From Planctomycetota bacterium (GTDB lineage Bacteria; Planctomycetota; MHYJ01; WSZJ01; JACPWG01), in NCBI GenBank assembly GCA_016197205.1, contig JACPWG010000107.1, positions 57,366 through 121,365 on the forward strand: a stretch of 64,000 nucleotides of DNA. Direction: 5' to 3'. This document shows, one piece after another, positions 40,806-49,650 of the stretch (position 1 is the first letter of the stretch; each line of letters opens with the position of its first letter). The translations under genes and the position numbers were made by a program. A model generated the notes under the pieces. That model was not told where the DNA came from. It searched no databases and saw only the letters and a program-made list of their open reading frames with translations.

Positions 40806-42818
40806 ATGATCGCCATCGACACCGGGGGCACGTTCACCGACTTCGTACGCTGGTCCGAGTCCACCGGGCTCCGGATCCACAAGGAGCGCTCCACCCCGGA
40901 CGACCCCGCCGCCTCGATCCTCCAGGGGCTCGCGGTCCTCGATCCTGAAGGGGAAGAGCCGGTCGTCGTCTATGGGACGACGCTCGCCACGAACGCCCTC
41001 CTTACGAGAAGCGGCGCGAACGTCTGCGTCCTGACCACGGCCGGCTTCGAGGACGTGCTCGAGATCGGGCGGCAGGCGCGCCCTCGGCTCTACGACCTTC
41101 ATCCCGTCCGGCCCGCGCCCCTCGTGCCCGCCGACCGGCGCCTCGGCGTCGACGAGCGGATCGACACGGCCGGCAAGGTCCTGCGCCCGCTGCGCAGGGC
41201 GGAGGTCGAGCGCGCGCTGGATAGGGTAAAGACCTTAGGCGCGGATTCCGTCGCCGTCTGCCTGCTGAACGCCTTCGCCTCACCGCGCCATGAACGCATG
41301 GCCGCGCGGCTCGCACGCGCGCGCGGGTTCGACACCTCGGTCTCGCACGAGGTGTTGAACGAATTCCGCGAGTACGACCGGTTCACGGCCACCGTAATGA
41401 ACGCCTTCACCTCGCCGCTCCTGGGACGCTTTCTCGCGCGGCTGGAGCGCGCGATCGCGGGCGCCACGCGTCCGCGGCGGCGGCTCTGGGTGATCCAATC
41501 GGACGGCGGCATGCTGCCGCCGGCGCTGGCCGCGCGCTTCGCCGTGCGGACCGTGCTTTCCGGGCCGGCGGGCGGCGTGACCGGGGCGGTCCAGGTCGCC
41601 CGGCGCGCGGACAGCACCGGGCGGGCGGGCCGGAGGCTCATCGCGTTCGACATGGGCGGGACCAGCACCGACGTCTCGCTCACGACGGGGAGCGTCCCGC
41701 TGATGACCGAGGGCAGCTTCGAGGGCTTTCCGCTCCGCGTGCCGATGGTGGACGTGCACAGCGTCGGCGCGGGCGGGGGCTCGATCGCGCGCGTCGGGGC
41801 CGACGGCCGGCTGCGGGTCGGGCCGGAGAGCGCAGGGGCCGACCCGGGGCCCGCGTGCTACGGACGCGGCGAGGAACTGACGGTCACGGACGCGAACCTC
41901 CTCCTCGGCCGGCTCGATCCGCGCGGTCTGCTCGACGGCACCTGTCCGCTCGACGCGGCGCGGGCCGCGCGCCTGCTGGCGCGGCTCGCGCGCAAGCTCG
42001 GGCTTTCGCCGGAGGCCGCGGCCGAGGGGATCGTCCGGGTCGCGAACGCGCGCATGGAGGCGGCGATCCGGGCGGTGTCGATCGAGCGCGGGCACGACCC
42101 GCGCGGCTTCGCGCTCCTCGCCTTCGGCGGCTGCGGCGGCCTTCACGCGTGCGCCCTTGCCTCCGCCCTCGGCATCCGCGACGTGCTCGTCCCGCCCCAC
42201 CCCGGCGTGTTCTCCGCGTTCGGGATGTTGCACGCGCCCGTGTCGCGCACCTACTCGGAGTCGGTCCTCGCGCCGTGGGGGCCGGGTCTCGCGCCGCGCA
42301 CCGAGGCGAGCTTTCGCGCAATGGAAACGCGGGCACGCGCGGAGCTCTTGGGGCGAAGGGCAAGCACCGTGGCGGGCCGGGAACTCCGATTCGAGCGCGG
42401 CGCGGACCTCCGCTACCAAGGGCAGTCGTTCGAGCTGGCCGTGCCCTACGGCGCCCGACTGGAACGCGACTTTCACGCCGCCCACCGACGGGCCTACGGC
42501 TACGCGGATCCAGCACGGCCGATCGAGGTCGTGACGCTTCGCCTGCGCGCGTCCGAGCCCCGGGCAAAAGCGGGCCCGCGGCCGGCCGCGCCGACCCACC
42601 GCCCGCGGACCGCACGGCACGCCGAAGCCGCAGGCCGCGTCTACGAGTCGGGTCGCTGGCGTCCATGCCTCCACATCCGCCGCGAGACGATGCCAAACGG
42701 ACGGCGGGTCGCCGGCCCCGCGCTCGTGCTCGAGTACAGCGCGACCACGTACCTCCCGGCCGGTTGGAACGCGCGCATCGACACCGCGGGCAACCTGCGC
42801 CTCCGGGAAGGGAAATAA
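40806..42818 (+). CDS. hyuA: Hydantoinase/oxoprolinase A subunit
   Basis: This 670-residue protein is the HyuA-type, ATP-dependent half of the N-methylhydantoinase/5-oxoprolinase family, which opens cyclic amides such as hydantoins or 5-oxoproline. ASKHA-fold motifs are present: IAIDTGGTFTDFV at the N-terminus, GTTLATNALL, LSGPAGGVTGA and FDMGGTSTDVSL (about 290). GAGGGSIARVG and SAGADPGPACYG are family signatures. I chose the ATG at 40806 because conserved sequence starts there; GTG 40791 is possible. The hyuB stop-start spacing is three bases, so the two subunits are co-translated. The substrate is unknown. Confidence 0.93.
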   Translation: MIAIDTGGTFTDFVRWSESTGLRIHKERSTPDDPAASILQGLAVLDPEGEEPVVVYGTTLATNALLTRSGANVCVLTTAGFEDVLEIGRQARPRLYDLHPVRPAPLVPADRRLGVDERIDTAGKVLRPLRRAEVERALDRVKTLGADSVAVCLLNAFASPRHERMAARLARARGFDTSVSHEVLNEFREYDRFTATVMNAFTSPLLGRFLARLERAIAGATRPRRRLWVIQSDGGMLPPALAARFAVRTVLSGPAGGVTGAVQVARRADSTGRAGRRLIAFDMGGTSTDVSLTTGSVPLMTEGSFEGFPLRVPMVDVHSVGAGGGSIARVGADGRLRVGPESAGADPGPACYGRGEELTVTDANLLLGRLDPRGLLDGTCPLDAARAARLLARLARKLGLSPEAAAEGIVRVANARMEAAIRAVSIERGHDPRGFALLAFGGCGGLHACALASALGIRDVLVPPHPGVFSAFGMLHAPVSRTYSESVLAPWGPGLAPRTEASFRAMETRARAELLGRRASTVAGRELRFERGADLRYQGQSFELAVPYGARLERDFHAAHRRAYGYADPARPIEVVTLRLRASEPRAKAGPRPAAPTHRPRTARHAEAAGRVYESGRWRPCLHIRRETMPNGRRVAGPALVLEYSATTYLPAGWNARIDTAGNLRLREGK

Positions 42819-42821
42819 GGA

Positions 42822-44426
42822 ATGAATCCGATCGACTTCGAGCTCCTCCACCAGCAGCTCGGCTCCGTTTGCCAGGAAATGGGGCGCGCGCTCCAGCGGA
42901 GCGCCTTCTCGCCGAACATCAAGGAGAGGTGCGATTTCTCCTGTGCGGTCTTCTCGCGCGACGGCGAGATGCTGGCCCAGGCCGAGCACATCCCGGTACA
43001 TCTGGGCGCGATGCCCGCGTCCGTGCGCGCCGCGATCCGGCGCGGACCGCTCGGGCCCGGGGACGCGGTGCTCCTGAACGACCCCTTCCACGGGGGGTCG
43101 CACCTCCCCGACCTGACCCTCGTGTCGCCGGTCTTCGTCGGGAAGCGCCTCCTCTTCCACGTGGCGAATCGGGCGCATCATGCGGACGTCGGCGGCATGG
43201 CGCCGGGCTCGATGCCGCTTGCGACCGAACTTTACCAGGAAGGGCTGCGCATCCCGCCCGTACTGCTCTATCGGCGCGGTCGGCCCGAGCGGGACGTGTT
43301 CTCGCTCTTCCTCGCGAACGTCCGCGGCCGCGCCGAGCGTGAAGGCGACCTGCGCGCGCAGTTTGCCGCGAACCTCCTCGGCGCAGCACGGCTGCGCGAA
43401 CTGGCGGGCCGATGGGGAGGCGCGGCCTTCGCGGCCTACGGACGCGCCTTCGCGCGGCTGTGCGGGACGAGCATGCGACGGCTGCTTGCGGCGATCCCGG
43501 CCGGGAGCTACGCCTTTGCGGACGCGCTGGACGGCGACGGCACGGGCAGCGGGCGCCTTCCGGTGCGGGCGCGCGTGACGGTCGGGCGCGGCCGCGCGCA
43601 CGTCGATTTCACGGGCACGGCGCCGCAGGTCCGCGGCTGCGTGAATGCGCCGGCACCCGTCGCCCTCTCCGCCGTCTTCTACGTCTTTCGCTGCCTCACG
43701 GATGAGCCTCTCGTCCTCAACCGCTGGACGATGGCGCCGATCCGGGTGACCCTGCCTGAAGGCTCGCTCGTGAATCCGCGGCCGCCCGCGGCGGTCTGCG
43801 GCGGCAACGTCGAGACCTCGCAGCGGATCGTGGACGTGCTCCTCGGCGCGCTGTCCAGGGCGCTCCCCGGCCGGATCCCGGCGGCGTCGAGCGGTTCGAT
43901 GACGAACGTCGTGATCGGCGGCACGGACCCGGCGGGCCGGCCGTTCAGCTATTACGAAACGGTCGCGGGCGGCGCGGGCGCGGGCCCGGCGGGGGCGGGC
44001 GCATCGGCGCTGCAGACGCACATGACGAACACCTTCAACACGCCGGCGGAGGCGCTGGAGCACGCGTACCCGCTGGAGATCGTCGACTACGCCATCCGAC
44101 GCGGCACGGGGGGCGCGGGCAGGCACCGCGGCGGGGACGGGGTGCTGCGTGCCTACAAGCTGCTCTGCGACGCGCGCGTCTCGCTCCTCACTGAAAGGCG
44201 TGAAAGCCGGCCCTACGGCCTCGCGGGCGGCGGCCCGGGCGCGCCGGGCCGCAACATGCTGTTGCGCGGCGGGGAGCGGATCCCGCTGCCGTCGAAGGCG
44301 AACCTGGACGTGCGCGCTGGTGATGTGCTGGTGCTGGAGACGAGCGGGGGCGGGGGGTGGGGGCGCGAACGACGAAATCCCAAATCGCAAGGCAGGCGCG
44401 AGCGTGACTTGGTCATTGGCCTTTGA
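42822..44426 (+). CDS. hyuB: Hydantoinase/oxoprolinase B subunit
   Basis: This 534-residue protein is the second subunit of the HyuAB complex. Family motifs: ERCDFSCAVFSRDGEMLAQA near residue 34, HIPVHLGAMP, LLNDPFHGGSHLPDLTLVSP, NRAHHADVGG, and C-terminal YETVAGGAGAGP and HMTNTFNTPAEALE. AAGG precedes the ATG. The last 18 residues (after SGGGGWG, the usual family end) read like translated intergenic repeat text (RRNPKSQGRRERDLVIGL) and may be a late extension. Confidence 0.93.
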   Translation: MNPIDFELLHQQLGSVCQEMGRALQRSAFSPNIKERCDFSCAVFSRDGEMLAQAEHIPVHLGAMPASVRAAIRRGPLGPGDAVLLNDPFHGGSHLPDLTLVSPVFVGKRLLFHVANRAHHADVGGMAPGSMPLATELYQEGLRIPPVLLYRRGRPERDVFSLFLANVRGRAEREGDLRAQFAANLLGAARLRELAGRWGGAAFAAYGRAFARLCGTSMRRLLAAIPAGSYAFADALDGDGTGSGRLPVRARVTVGRGRAHVDFTGTAPQVRGCVNAPAPVALSAVFYVFRCLTDEPLVLNRWTMAPIRVTLPEGSLVNPRPPAAVCGGNVETSQRIVDVLLGALSRALPGRIPAASSGSMTNVVIGGTDPAGRPFSYYETVAGGAGAGPAGAGASALQTHMTNTFNTPAEALEHAYPLEIVDYAIRRGTGGAGRHRGGDGVLRAYKLLCDARVSLLTERRESRPYGLAGGGPGAPGRNMLLRGGERIPLPSKANLDVRAGDVLVLETSGGGGWGRERRNPKSQGRRERDLVIGL

Positions 44427-44486
44427 TCCTTGTCTCCGCAAATCTTGCGCATGCGGCGCAAATAGTTCCGGGGAATAGCATCCTCC

Positions 44487-45665
44487 TCAGGACGTCCGCG
44501 TGGCACCGACGAGAAGCCGGCCGAGGGCGGGCACGCGCGCAAGCATCGGCACGGCCACGCGCGCGACGCGCGGACGGGTGGCGACGGCGCGCAGGAGTCG
44601 AGCCACGAAGAGCCGCCGCCGGAACTCGCTCCGCCGCTCCGCTTGGTACGCCCCCGCGAGCTCGGGCGTGACCCCGCCCGCTCGCACGGCGGCGGCCACG
44701 TGCCGGGCCGCGACCTCCGCCCCGCGCAGGGCCATCGCCATCCCCTCACCCGTGAACGGGTCGATGAAGCCCGCCGCGTCGCCGACGAGGAGCGTCCCAG
44801 GCAGCGGACGGCGACCCGCGAGGTACGCCAGCGGGCCTGTCGAGACCCATGCGTCAACGCGCGTCGCGCCCGCCATCCGACGCCGCATGACGGGGTTCGC
44901 GCAGACGACCTCCGACAGCACGCGGTCCAGGTCGCCGCGCGCCGCCTTCAACGCCGGCGCCTTCACGAGGAAGCAGCCGTTCACGACCCCGCCGCTCACC
45001 GCGACAAGACCGCCGTAGCCCCCCGGGTAGACGTGGATCTCGACGCGACCCGACAGCTCCTCGACCCCGCCGAAGTGGGCCTTGATCCCGAAGTGCGGCA
45101 CCGCGCGCCGCCGCGCCTCTTCGCGGTCGGCCGCGCAGAGCGAGGACCGGCCGTCCGCCCCGACCACGACTCGCGCGCGAAACACTTCTTCCGCCGCGCC
45201 GCCCTGCGCACCCCCCGCCGCGCCCGTCGGCCGGCCGCGAACGACGAGCCGGGCCGGTCCCTCGATGGTGACCGAGGCGACGGCGAATTCCTCCCGCACC
45301 TCGGCCCCCACCTCCCGTGCGTGCGCCGCGAGCAGGGTGTCGAGCAGCATGCGCTGCACGCCGAGCCCCGGCCCGCCGACACCCGCGACCCGCGCGAAGT
45401 CCACGGTCGCGTATCGGCCTGCTGGATCGGAAAGGAGCGCACCCGTCACCGGGGGCGCGCCGGCCGCGAGGACGCGGTCGAGCACGCCCAGCCGCGCGAG
45501 CGGGCCCCGCGCCTCCGGGCTCAGGAACTCGCCGCAGAGCCGCGGTCGCGGGTACGCCGCCCGTTCGAGCACGAGGACGGAGAACCCTTCGCGCGCGAGG
45601 AAGGCGCCCGCCGCGGTCCCGCCCGGTCCGCCGCCGACCACGACGACGTCGAAGGCGTCAGGCAT
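44487..45665 (-). CDS. Geranylgeranyl-reductase-like FAD oxidoreductase
   Basis: A 392-residue flavoprotein. The FAD-binding GxGxxG is VVVGGGPGGTAAGAFLAREG (7-26), the arginine-rich motif is ERAAYPRPRLCGEFLSP, and the second FAD motif is LLVGDAAGFIDPFTGEGMAM (about 290). This is the geranylgeranyl reductase / aromatic hydroxylase-like group. Its ATG lies within the end of the methyltransferase gene (eight-base overlap), so they are co-translated. With the methyltransferase and ketosynthase it probably acts on a polyketide- or quinone-like product. Confidence 0.88.
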   Translation of the reverse strand: MPDAFDVVVVGGGPGGTAAGAFLAREGFSVLVLERAAYPRPRLCGEFLSPEARGPLARLGVLDRVLAAGAPPVTGALLSDPAGRYATVDFARVAGVGGPGLGVQRMLLDTLLAAHAREVGAEVREEFAVASVTIEGPARLVVRGRPTGAAGGAQGGAAEEVFRARVVVGADGRSSLCAADREEARRRAVPHFGIKAHFGGVEELSGRVEIHVYPGGYGGLVAVSGGVVNGCFLVKAPALKAARGDLDRVLSEVVCANPVMRRRMAGATRVDAWVSTGPLAYLAGRRPLPGTLLVGDAAGFIDPFTGEGMAMALRGAEVAARHVAAAVRAGGVTPELAGAYQAERRSEFRRRLFVARLLRAVATRPRVARVAVPMLARVPALGRLLVGATRTS

Positions 45666-46377
45666 GGGTCTCCTTGCGGCCGACGAGGCAGAAGCGGTAG
45701 GGGAAACAAAACTGGAGCCGGAGTCCGGGCAGGCCGGCGCGCGCGCGGATGGACTCGATTTCCCGACGGGTGAAGCCCTTGAGCACCGAGACCGGCGCGT
45801 CGTAGCAGGTCACGCGCGAACGCGCGAAGAGCCGCGTGAGCAGGATGATCGTGACCCACGGCACCCAGGCGCGGACGAGGTCGTTCACGACGAGGCCGCG
45901 CGACGAGACGCGATCCATTTCGCGCAGCAACGCCGCGAAGGCGTCGAAGGGCAGGTGGTGCGTGAAGAGCGAGGCGGTGACGAAGTGGAACGAGCCGTTC
46001 GGGAACGGGAGGCGGAGCGCGTTCGCGCGGACCAGGGAGACGTCCGGCTCGCCGCGGTTGCACTCCTTCGCGAAGCGGAGCGTGTCCGCGCCGAGGTCGA
46101 GGCCGGTGACCCGGATGGGCACGCCGCGCCCGCGTCCCCAAGCCGCGATGGCGGCCGGGATATCGGCGGAACCGGTCCCGACGTCGAGCACGCGGATGGG
46201 GCGCACAGGCGTTTCGCCGAGGAGCGGGGAGAGCGTCCGGAGGAGGATCGTCGTGCCGCCGAGGAAGCGGTTGACGTCGCGGATGTCGCGCAGGGTCTCG
46301 GCCAGCTCGGCGTAGGGCGTGTCGAAGCGGTCGAGGATCTCCTCCCCCTCGTGGCGGTCGGGCACCAGCAGGCTCAT
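45658..46377 (-). CDS. SAM-dependent methyltransferase
   Basis: A 239-residue class I methyltransferase. Motif I is VLDVGTGSADIPAAIAAWG (about 62-80), followed by VTGLDLGADTLRFAKE, an acidic end of strand two, and VRANALRLPFPNGSFHFVTA. The helix FDTPYAELAETLRDIRDVNR is typical of small-molecule methyltransferases paired with type III polyketide or quinone pathways. ATG 46377 was chosen; TTG 46398 is an upstream alternative. It lies downstream of the ketosynthase on the same strand, but a 173-bp element is inserted between them. Confidence 0.9.
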   Translation of the reverse strand: MSLLVPDRHEGEEILDRFDTPYAELAETLRDIRDVNRFLGGTTILLRTLSPLLGETPVRPIRVLDVGTGSADIPAAIAAWGRGRGVPIRVTGLDLGADTLRFAKECNRGEPDVSLVRANALRLPFPNGSFHFVTASLFTHHLPFDAFAALLREMDRVSSRGLVVNDLVRAWVPWVTIILLTRLFARSRVTCYDAPVSVLKGFTRREIESIRARAGLPGLRLQFCFPYRFCLVGRKETHA

Positions 46378-46399
46378 GGGCGAAGGCTCAATCCTCAAT

Positions 46400-46572
46400 G
46401 CTCAGTACCGCCCCACGCAATTGGGTGACCAATTTGCTCGGCGATTTTGGCCGCCCGCGTCGTTGCGCTCGCTCGCCGTAGTTCTCCGTTACTACGCCTC
46501 GATCGCGCGCCTAGCGGGCGGCCAAACTTGCCTTCGCCTATTGGTCACCGACTTCCGTGGAGCGGTACTCAG
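46400..46572. mobile_element. MITE-like palindromic element (family B copy 1)
   Basis: About 173 bp bounded by imperfect 33-bp inverted repeats: left CTCAGTACCGCCCCACG...GGGTGACCAAT, right ATTGGTCACCGACTTCCGTG then GAGCGGTACTCAG. Inside, GCGATTTTGGCCGCCCGC faces GCGGGCGGCCAAACTTGC, so the whole element can fold into one long hairpin. An inverted partial copy lies at 60186-60330. Confidence 0.75.
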
Positions 46573-46801
46573 TTTTCAATTCGGGCTGTCCGCGGCATGC
46601 AAACTTCCGGACGAGCTCCCCGTCTGAACTCCGAAGCGGCCCCACGCGCGGGGCGCGCCCGCCGGGGTCACGAACGACACCCGCGCGTGGAACGGGAGTC
46701 GCCGGCCGGTCGTGCTTCGCAGCCCAGGGCGCCTCCGGAAACCGAGGTCCGATGGCGGAGGCGGGGTTGGAGTTGGCGATTGGAGTTGGAGTGGCTCCGG
46801 G

Positions 46802-48067
46802 TCAGTCGACCCGGCGGACGACGAGGGCGGAGTTCTTCGAACCGAAGCCGATGCAATTGCAGAGGGCGACGTCGATCCGCTTTTGTCGCGCGGCGTTCGG
46901 CACGTAGTCGAGGTCGCACTCCGGGTCGGGCTTGTCGAGGTTGGCCGTGGGCGGGAGCCAGCCGTCGCGCAGGCCGAGGACGGTGGCCGCGACCCCGGCG
47001 GACCCGCTCGCGCCCTGCGGGTGACCGACGAGGGACTTGAGCGAGCTGAGCGGCACCTCCGGCGCGCGGGGCCCGAGGAAGAGCTTGATGGCGCGCGTCT
47101 CGATCCGATCGTTGAGCGCCGTGGAAGTGCCGTGGCAATTGACGTACTGCACTTCCGCCGGCGAGATCCCGGCGTCCTCGCACGCGAGGGCCATGGCCCG
47201 CGCGGGTTCTTCGCCGCTCTCGTCCAGCCGCACGCGGTGATAGGCGTCGCACGTCGAGCCATAGCCGGCGAGCTCTGCGTAGATGTGGGCGCCGCGCGCA
47301 CGCGCGTGCTCCAGCTCCTCCAGCACGAACATCCACGAGCCTTCGGAGAGCACGAAGCCGTCCCGGTCGGCGCTGAAGGGGCGGGAGGCGCGCGCCGGGT
47401 CGTGGTTCCAGGAGGGCGTGACGGCCTTCATCATGCAGAAGCCGGCCATGATCCCGGGCGCGAGCGGGGCGTCGGCGCCGCCCGCCACGAACAGCGGCAG
47501 GCGACCGGTCTGGATGTGCAGCGCCGCGTAGGCGAGCGCGTCGGTCGAGCTGGTGCAGCCCGTCGAGACGACGTGCGAGAGGCCCTTCAGCCCGAACCAC
47601 ATCGACACCTCGCTCGACAGCGTCCCGGGAGTCGAGCTGGGGATCGAGTAGACGCTCGCCTTGCGCACCTGGTCCGCGTAGTAGCGCTCGTACTGCAGCT
47701 CGGTGAACGCGAGCCCGCCGCCGCCCGTGCCGAGGACGACGCCGATCGAGCGGCGCGCGGCCAGGTCCATCGCGGTCGGGTTCAAGCCCGCGTCCTCGAG
47801 CGCCTCCGCCGTCGCCGCGATCGCCAGGGTGACCACGCGCGGGACGTGATCCTTGTCCTTGGGCTTGACCCACGCCTCCGGGTCGAAACCGGTCAGCTCG
47901 CCGGCGATCTGGACCGGCAGGTGGGAAGGGTCGAAGGTGGAGATCCGGCGGATGCCGCTCTCGCACGCGCGCGTGGCCGACCAGAAGGCCTCCCGCCCGA
48001 GCCCATTCGGGGAGAGCACCCCGATCCCTGTGATGACGACACGTCGTCGACCGGCGAATGCGGGCAT
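46802..48067 (-). CDS. Beta-ketoacyl-ACP synthase (KAS II/FabF-like)
   Basis: A 421-residue thiolase-fold condensing enzyme. The active Cys is in VVSTGCTSSTDAL (about 170), with the two His in VNCHGTSTALND (about 313) and LKSLVGHPQGASGSAG (about 347). It joins malonyl units to an acyl chain on ACP. Typical FabF sequence elements (VVITGIGVLSPNG, GTGGGGLAFTE) are present but no fab genes surround it, so it probably belongs to a special lipid or polyketide pathway with the methyltransferase and oxidoreductase downstream. ATG 48067 is favoured; a TTG precedes it. Confidence 0.92.
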   Translation of the reverse strand: MPAFAGRRRVVITGIGVLSPNGLGREAFWSATRACESGIRRISTFDPSHLPVQIAGELTGFDPEAWVKPKDKDHVPRVVTLAIAATAEALEDAGLNPTAMDLAARRSIGVVLGTGGGGLAFTELQYERYYADQVRKASVYSIPSSTPGTLSSEVSMWFGLKGLSHVVSTGCTSSTDALAYAALHIQTGRLPLFVAGGADAPLAPGIMAGFCMMKAVTPSWNHDPARASRPFSADRDGFVLSEGSWMFVLEELEHARARGAHIYAELAGYGSTCDAYHRVRLDESGEEPARAMALACEDAGISPAEVQYVNCHGTSTALNDRIETRAIKLFLGPRAPEVPLSSLKSLVGHPQGASGSAGVAATVLGLRDGWLPPTANLDKPDPECDLDYVPNAARQKRIDVALCNCIGFGSKNSALVVRRVD

Positions 48068-48123
48068 CAAGGACAGACCTCACGAGAGGGGGAGGGTCGG
48101 TGCGGCTGGTGCCGAAACGACGT

Positions 48124-48152
48124 ATGATAGCGGAAGCGGGCGCGGAAGGCAA
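48124..48152 (-). promoter_or_regulatory. Promoter of the ketosynthase gene
   Basis: Minus-strand TTGCCT and TATCAT are separated by 17 bases, about 55 bases before the ATG at 48067. Confidence 0.6.
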
Positions 48153-48190
48153 GCCTCGGGACGGGAAAGTGCCCGCCAGAGAAGGAAGGC

Positions 48191-48220
48191 TTGCATTTCG
48201 GAGGCGCGCGAGGCTAGGAT
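48191..48220 (+). promoter_or_regulatory. Possible sigma-70-like promoter upstream of the Tad locus
   Basis: TTGCAT and TAGGAT are separated by 18 bases. It would give a leader of about 270 bases to the first pilin-like gene. It is divergent from the ketosynthase promoter. Confidence 0.5.
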
Positions 48221-48450
48221 ACGATTATCGCGAGTCGTCGCCCCGGCGTCTCGGCAAGACCAGCGGATGCCTGCGCCTCTCCCGGTGCCTTAAACCGGGT
48301 GTCCGTGGCGAATGGGGATTCTCAGGGCTTGGACGCATCCAAAAAGCTGGAACGGGCTTCGGGCGGGCGGACGGAAGGAGAATTCGGCGACACGCATCGC
48401 AAGACGTTTCGCGAAAACATTTTGCGACATTACGTTAGTCTCTGGCGACA

Positions 48451-48466
48451 TGGCACCGCCTTTGTT
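48451..48466 (+). promoter_or_regulatory. Sigma-54-like promoter of the second Tad locus
   Basis: TGGCACCGCCTTTGTT matches TGGCAC-N5-TTGC except that the -12 GC is GT. It lies 35 bases before the ATG at 48501. The match would be unremarkable alone but parallels the perfect site before the pilins at 10763. Confidence 0.5.
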
Positions 48467-48500
48467 AGAGAGTGGCTTGTTACCACGTGAGGAGTGCGAC

Positions 48501-48662
48501 ATGAAGCCAACGGAGATTCGGCACGAAGCCGGCCAGGTCGCGATCGAATACATCCTGACGATGGCCCTCGTGGTCGCCGGTCTCTGCTCGATCTTCATGG
48601 CCTTTCCGCAGGTGCTCGCCGGCTACTACCAGCGCGTGACCAGCGCGATTTGCAAACCCTAG
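48501..48662 (+). CDS. Small Flp-like pilin or pseudopilin
   Basis: A 53-residue protein with a prepilin-type N-terminus: MKPTEIRHEAG, then QVAIEYILTMALVVAGLCSI. Gly before the cut site and Glu5-Tyr6 are both present. It lacks the polar tail of ordinary Flp. AGGAG stands before the ATG. It is the first gene of the second Tad locus and may be a minor pilin. Confidence 0.75.
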   Translation: MKPTEIRHEAGQVAIEYILTMALVVAGLCSIFMAFPQVLAGYYQRVTSAICKP

Positions 48663-48709
48663 TGCGGCCCAGCAACCACCACCCCCCCAACTCTTCGGAG
48701 ACGCCGACC

Positions 48710-48904
48710 ATGATGAAGCAGCTCATGAACCGCAAGCTCTCGAACGAGACCGGCGCGAGCATGACCGAGTACATCATCATCGTCGCGCTGGTGGCGATCT
48801 TCCTGATCGGCGCGGTCGGGCTCTTCGGCGACAAGGTGAAGTCGCTCTTCTCCACCAGCACCACCAAGCTGAACGCGGTCCAGTCGAAGATGAACAGCCG
48901 CTAG
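48710..48904 (+). CDS. flp: Flp-type IVb pilin
   Basis: A 64-residue Flp prepilin: MMKQLMNRKLSNETG, then ASMTEYIIIVALVAIFLIGA and a short polar tail ending KMNSR. The processing site G/ASMTEY is canonical. GGAG lies eight bases before the ATG. It differs clearly from the two pilins at 9945-10618, so the genome has at least two pilin types. A stable hairpin follows the stop. Confidence 0.92.
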   Translation: MMKQLMNRKLSNETGASMTEYIIIVALVAIFLIGAVGLFGDKVKSLFSTSTTKLNAVQSKMNSR

Positions 48905-48944
48905 TCACGGCCGGCGACAAACCAGACGGCAATGCGGGAATCAC

Positions 48945-48973
48945 CGGAGAGCGGGGTCCGTCCCCGCTCTCCG
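48945..48973 (+). terminator. Hairpin after the flp gene
   Basis: A 12-bp perfect stem (CGGAGAGCGGGG and its complement, five-base loop) between flp and the TadE-like gene, without a T run. It could be an attenuator that keeps pilin mRNA in excess over downstream genes. Confidence 0.5.
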
Positions 48974-49003
48974 TATCCCCCTTACGGGTGAGAGCCGAGA
49001 GCC

Positions 49004-49570
49004 ATGACGATCGGGCGCAAGCTGCGAGAGCTGGGTCCGGACTGCACCGGGGCGGCGATGGTCGAGTTCGCCCTGTCTTTCCCCCTGCAGCTCCTCTTCA
49101 CGCTGGGGATCATGCAGCTCTCCCTCCTCTACATCGGCCACCAGGTCACGACGTACGCCGCCTTCACGGCCGCGCGCACTGCCTTGACCAACGACGGGAA
49201 CTCGACGGCCACGAGCCGCGCGGCGCAGGACGTCTGCCAGTGGATCGTGGCGAGCGGCGGACGCGGCAGCTTCTTCCTGCAGCAGGGAGCCCGTCAGAAG
49301 ACCCGCTCGCGCATGCTCGACCGCGGGGACCGCACCGGAGAGGTCGTCGTCGAAGTGTCCCACGACTTCGAGCTGATCATTCCGGTCGTTAACGAGATCT
49401 TCGCCTATCCCTGGAAGAAGTTCCTCTGGTTCGGCAGCGACGGGGGCCCCGGCAGCGGCGGCTTCGATGCGGCCGGGCAAGCGGCCTCGCGCCGGTACGG
49501 CTCACCGCACGTCACGTTGAAGAAGATCGCGGGCGTGCCGAAGCCGTGGAAGGACATGCGCAGCCGCTAG
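49004..49570 (+). CDS. TadE-like minor pilin/assembly protein
   Basis: A 188-residue protein with a TadE-type start: RELGPDCTGAAMVEFALSFP, then LQLLFTLGIMQLSLLYIGHQ. The site G/AAMVEF fits prepilin-peptidase cleavage. TadE proteins are pseudopilins of the Tad pilus machine. The C-terminal part is soluble and has FELIIPVVNEIFAYPWKKF. It lies in the pilin operon with the same orientation. Confidence 0.85.
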   Translation: MTIGRKLRELGPDCTGAAMVEFALSFPLQLLFTLGIMQLSLLYIGHQVTTYAAFTAARTALTNDGNSTATSRAAQDVCQWIVASGGRGSFFLQQGARQKTRSRMLDRGDRTGEVVVEVSHDFELIIPVVNEIFAYPWKKFLWFGSDGGPGSGGFDAAGQAASRRYGSPHVTLKKIAGVPKPWKDMRSR

Positions 49571-49650
49571 CGACGCCGGACGTCTAAGGTGATCACTTGC
49601 TCCCGGGCCCGAGCGGGCCGGGGTCGGCTTTCAGACAAACGAGGTGGGTC

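Noticed and set aside
41280..44441. Very long open frame on the strand opposite hyuAB (over 1000 codons)
   Set aside because: Mirror of GC-rich codon bias; composition is Arg/His/Ala-rich, there is no ribosome site, and the sense genes match known families.
46760..46800. GGAGTTGG micro-repeat at the 3' side of the ketosynthase gene
   Set aside because: Too short and too irregular to support a function.
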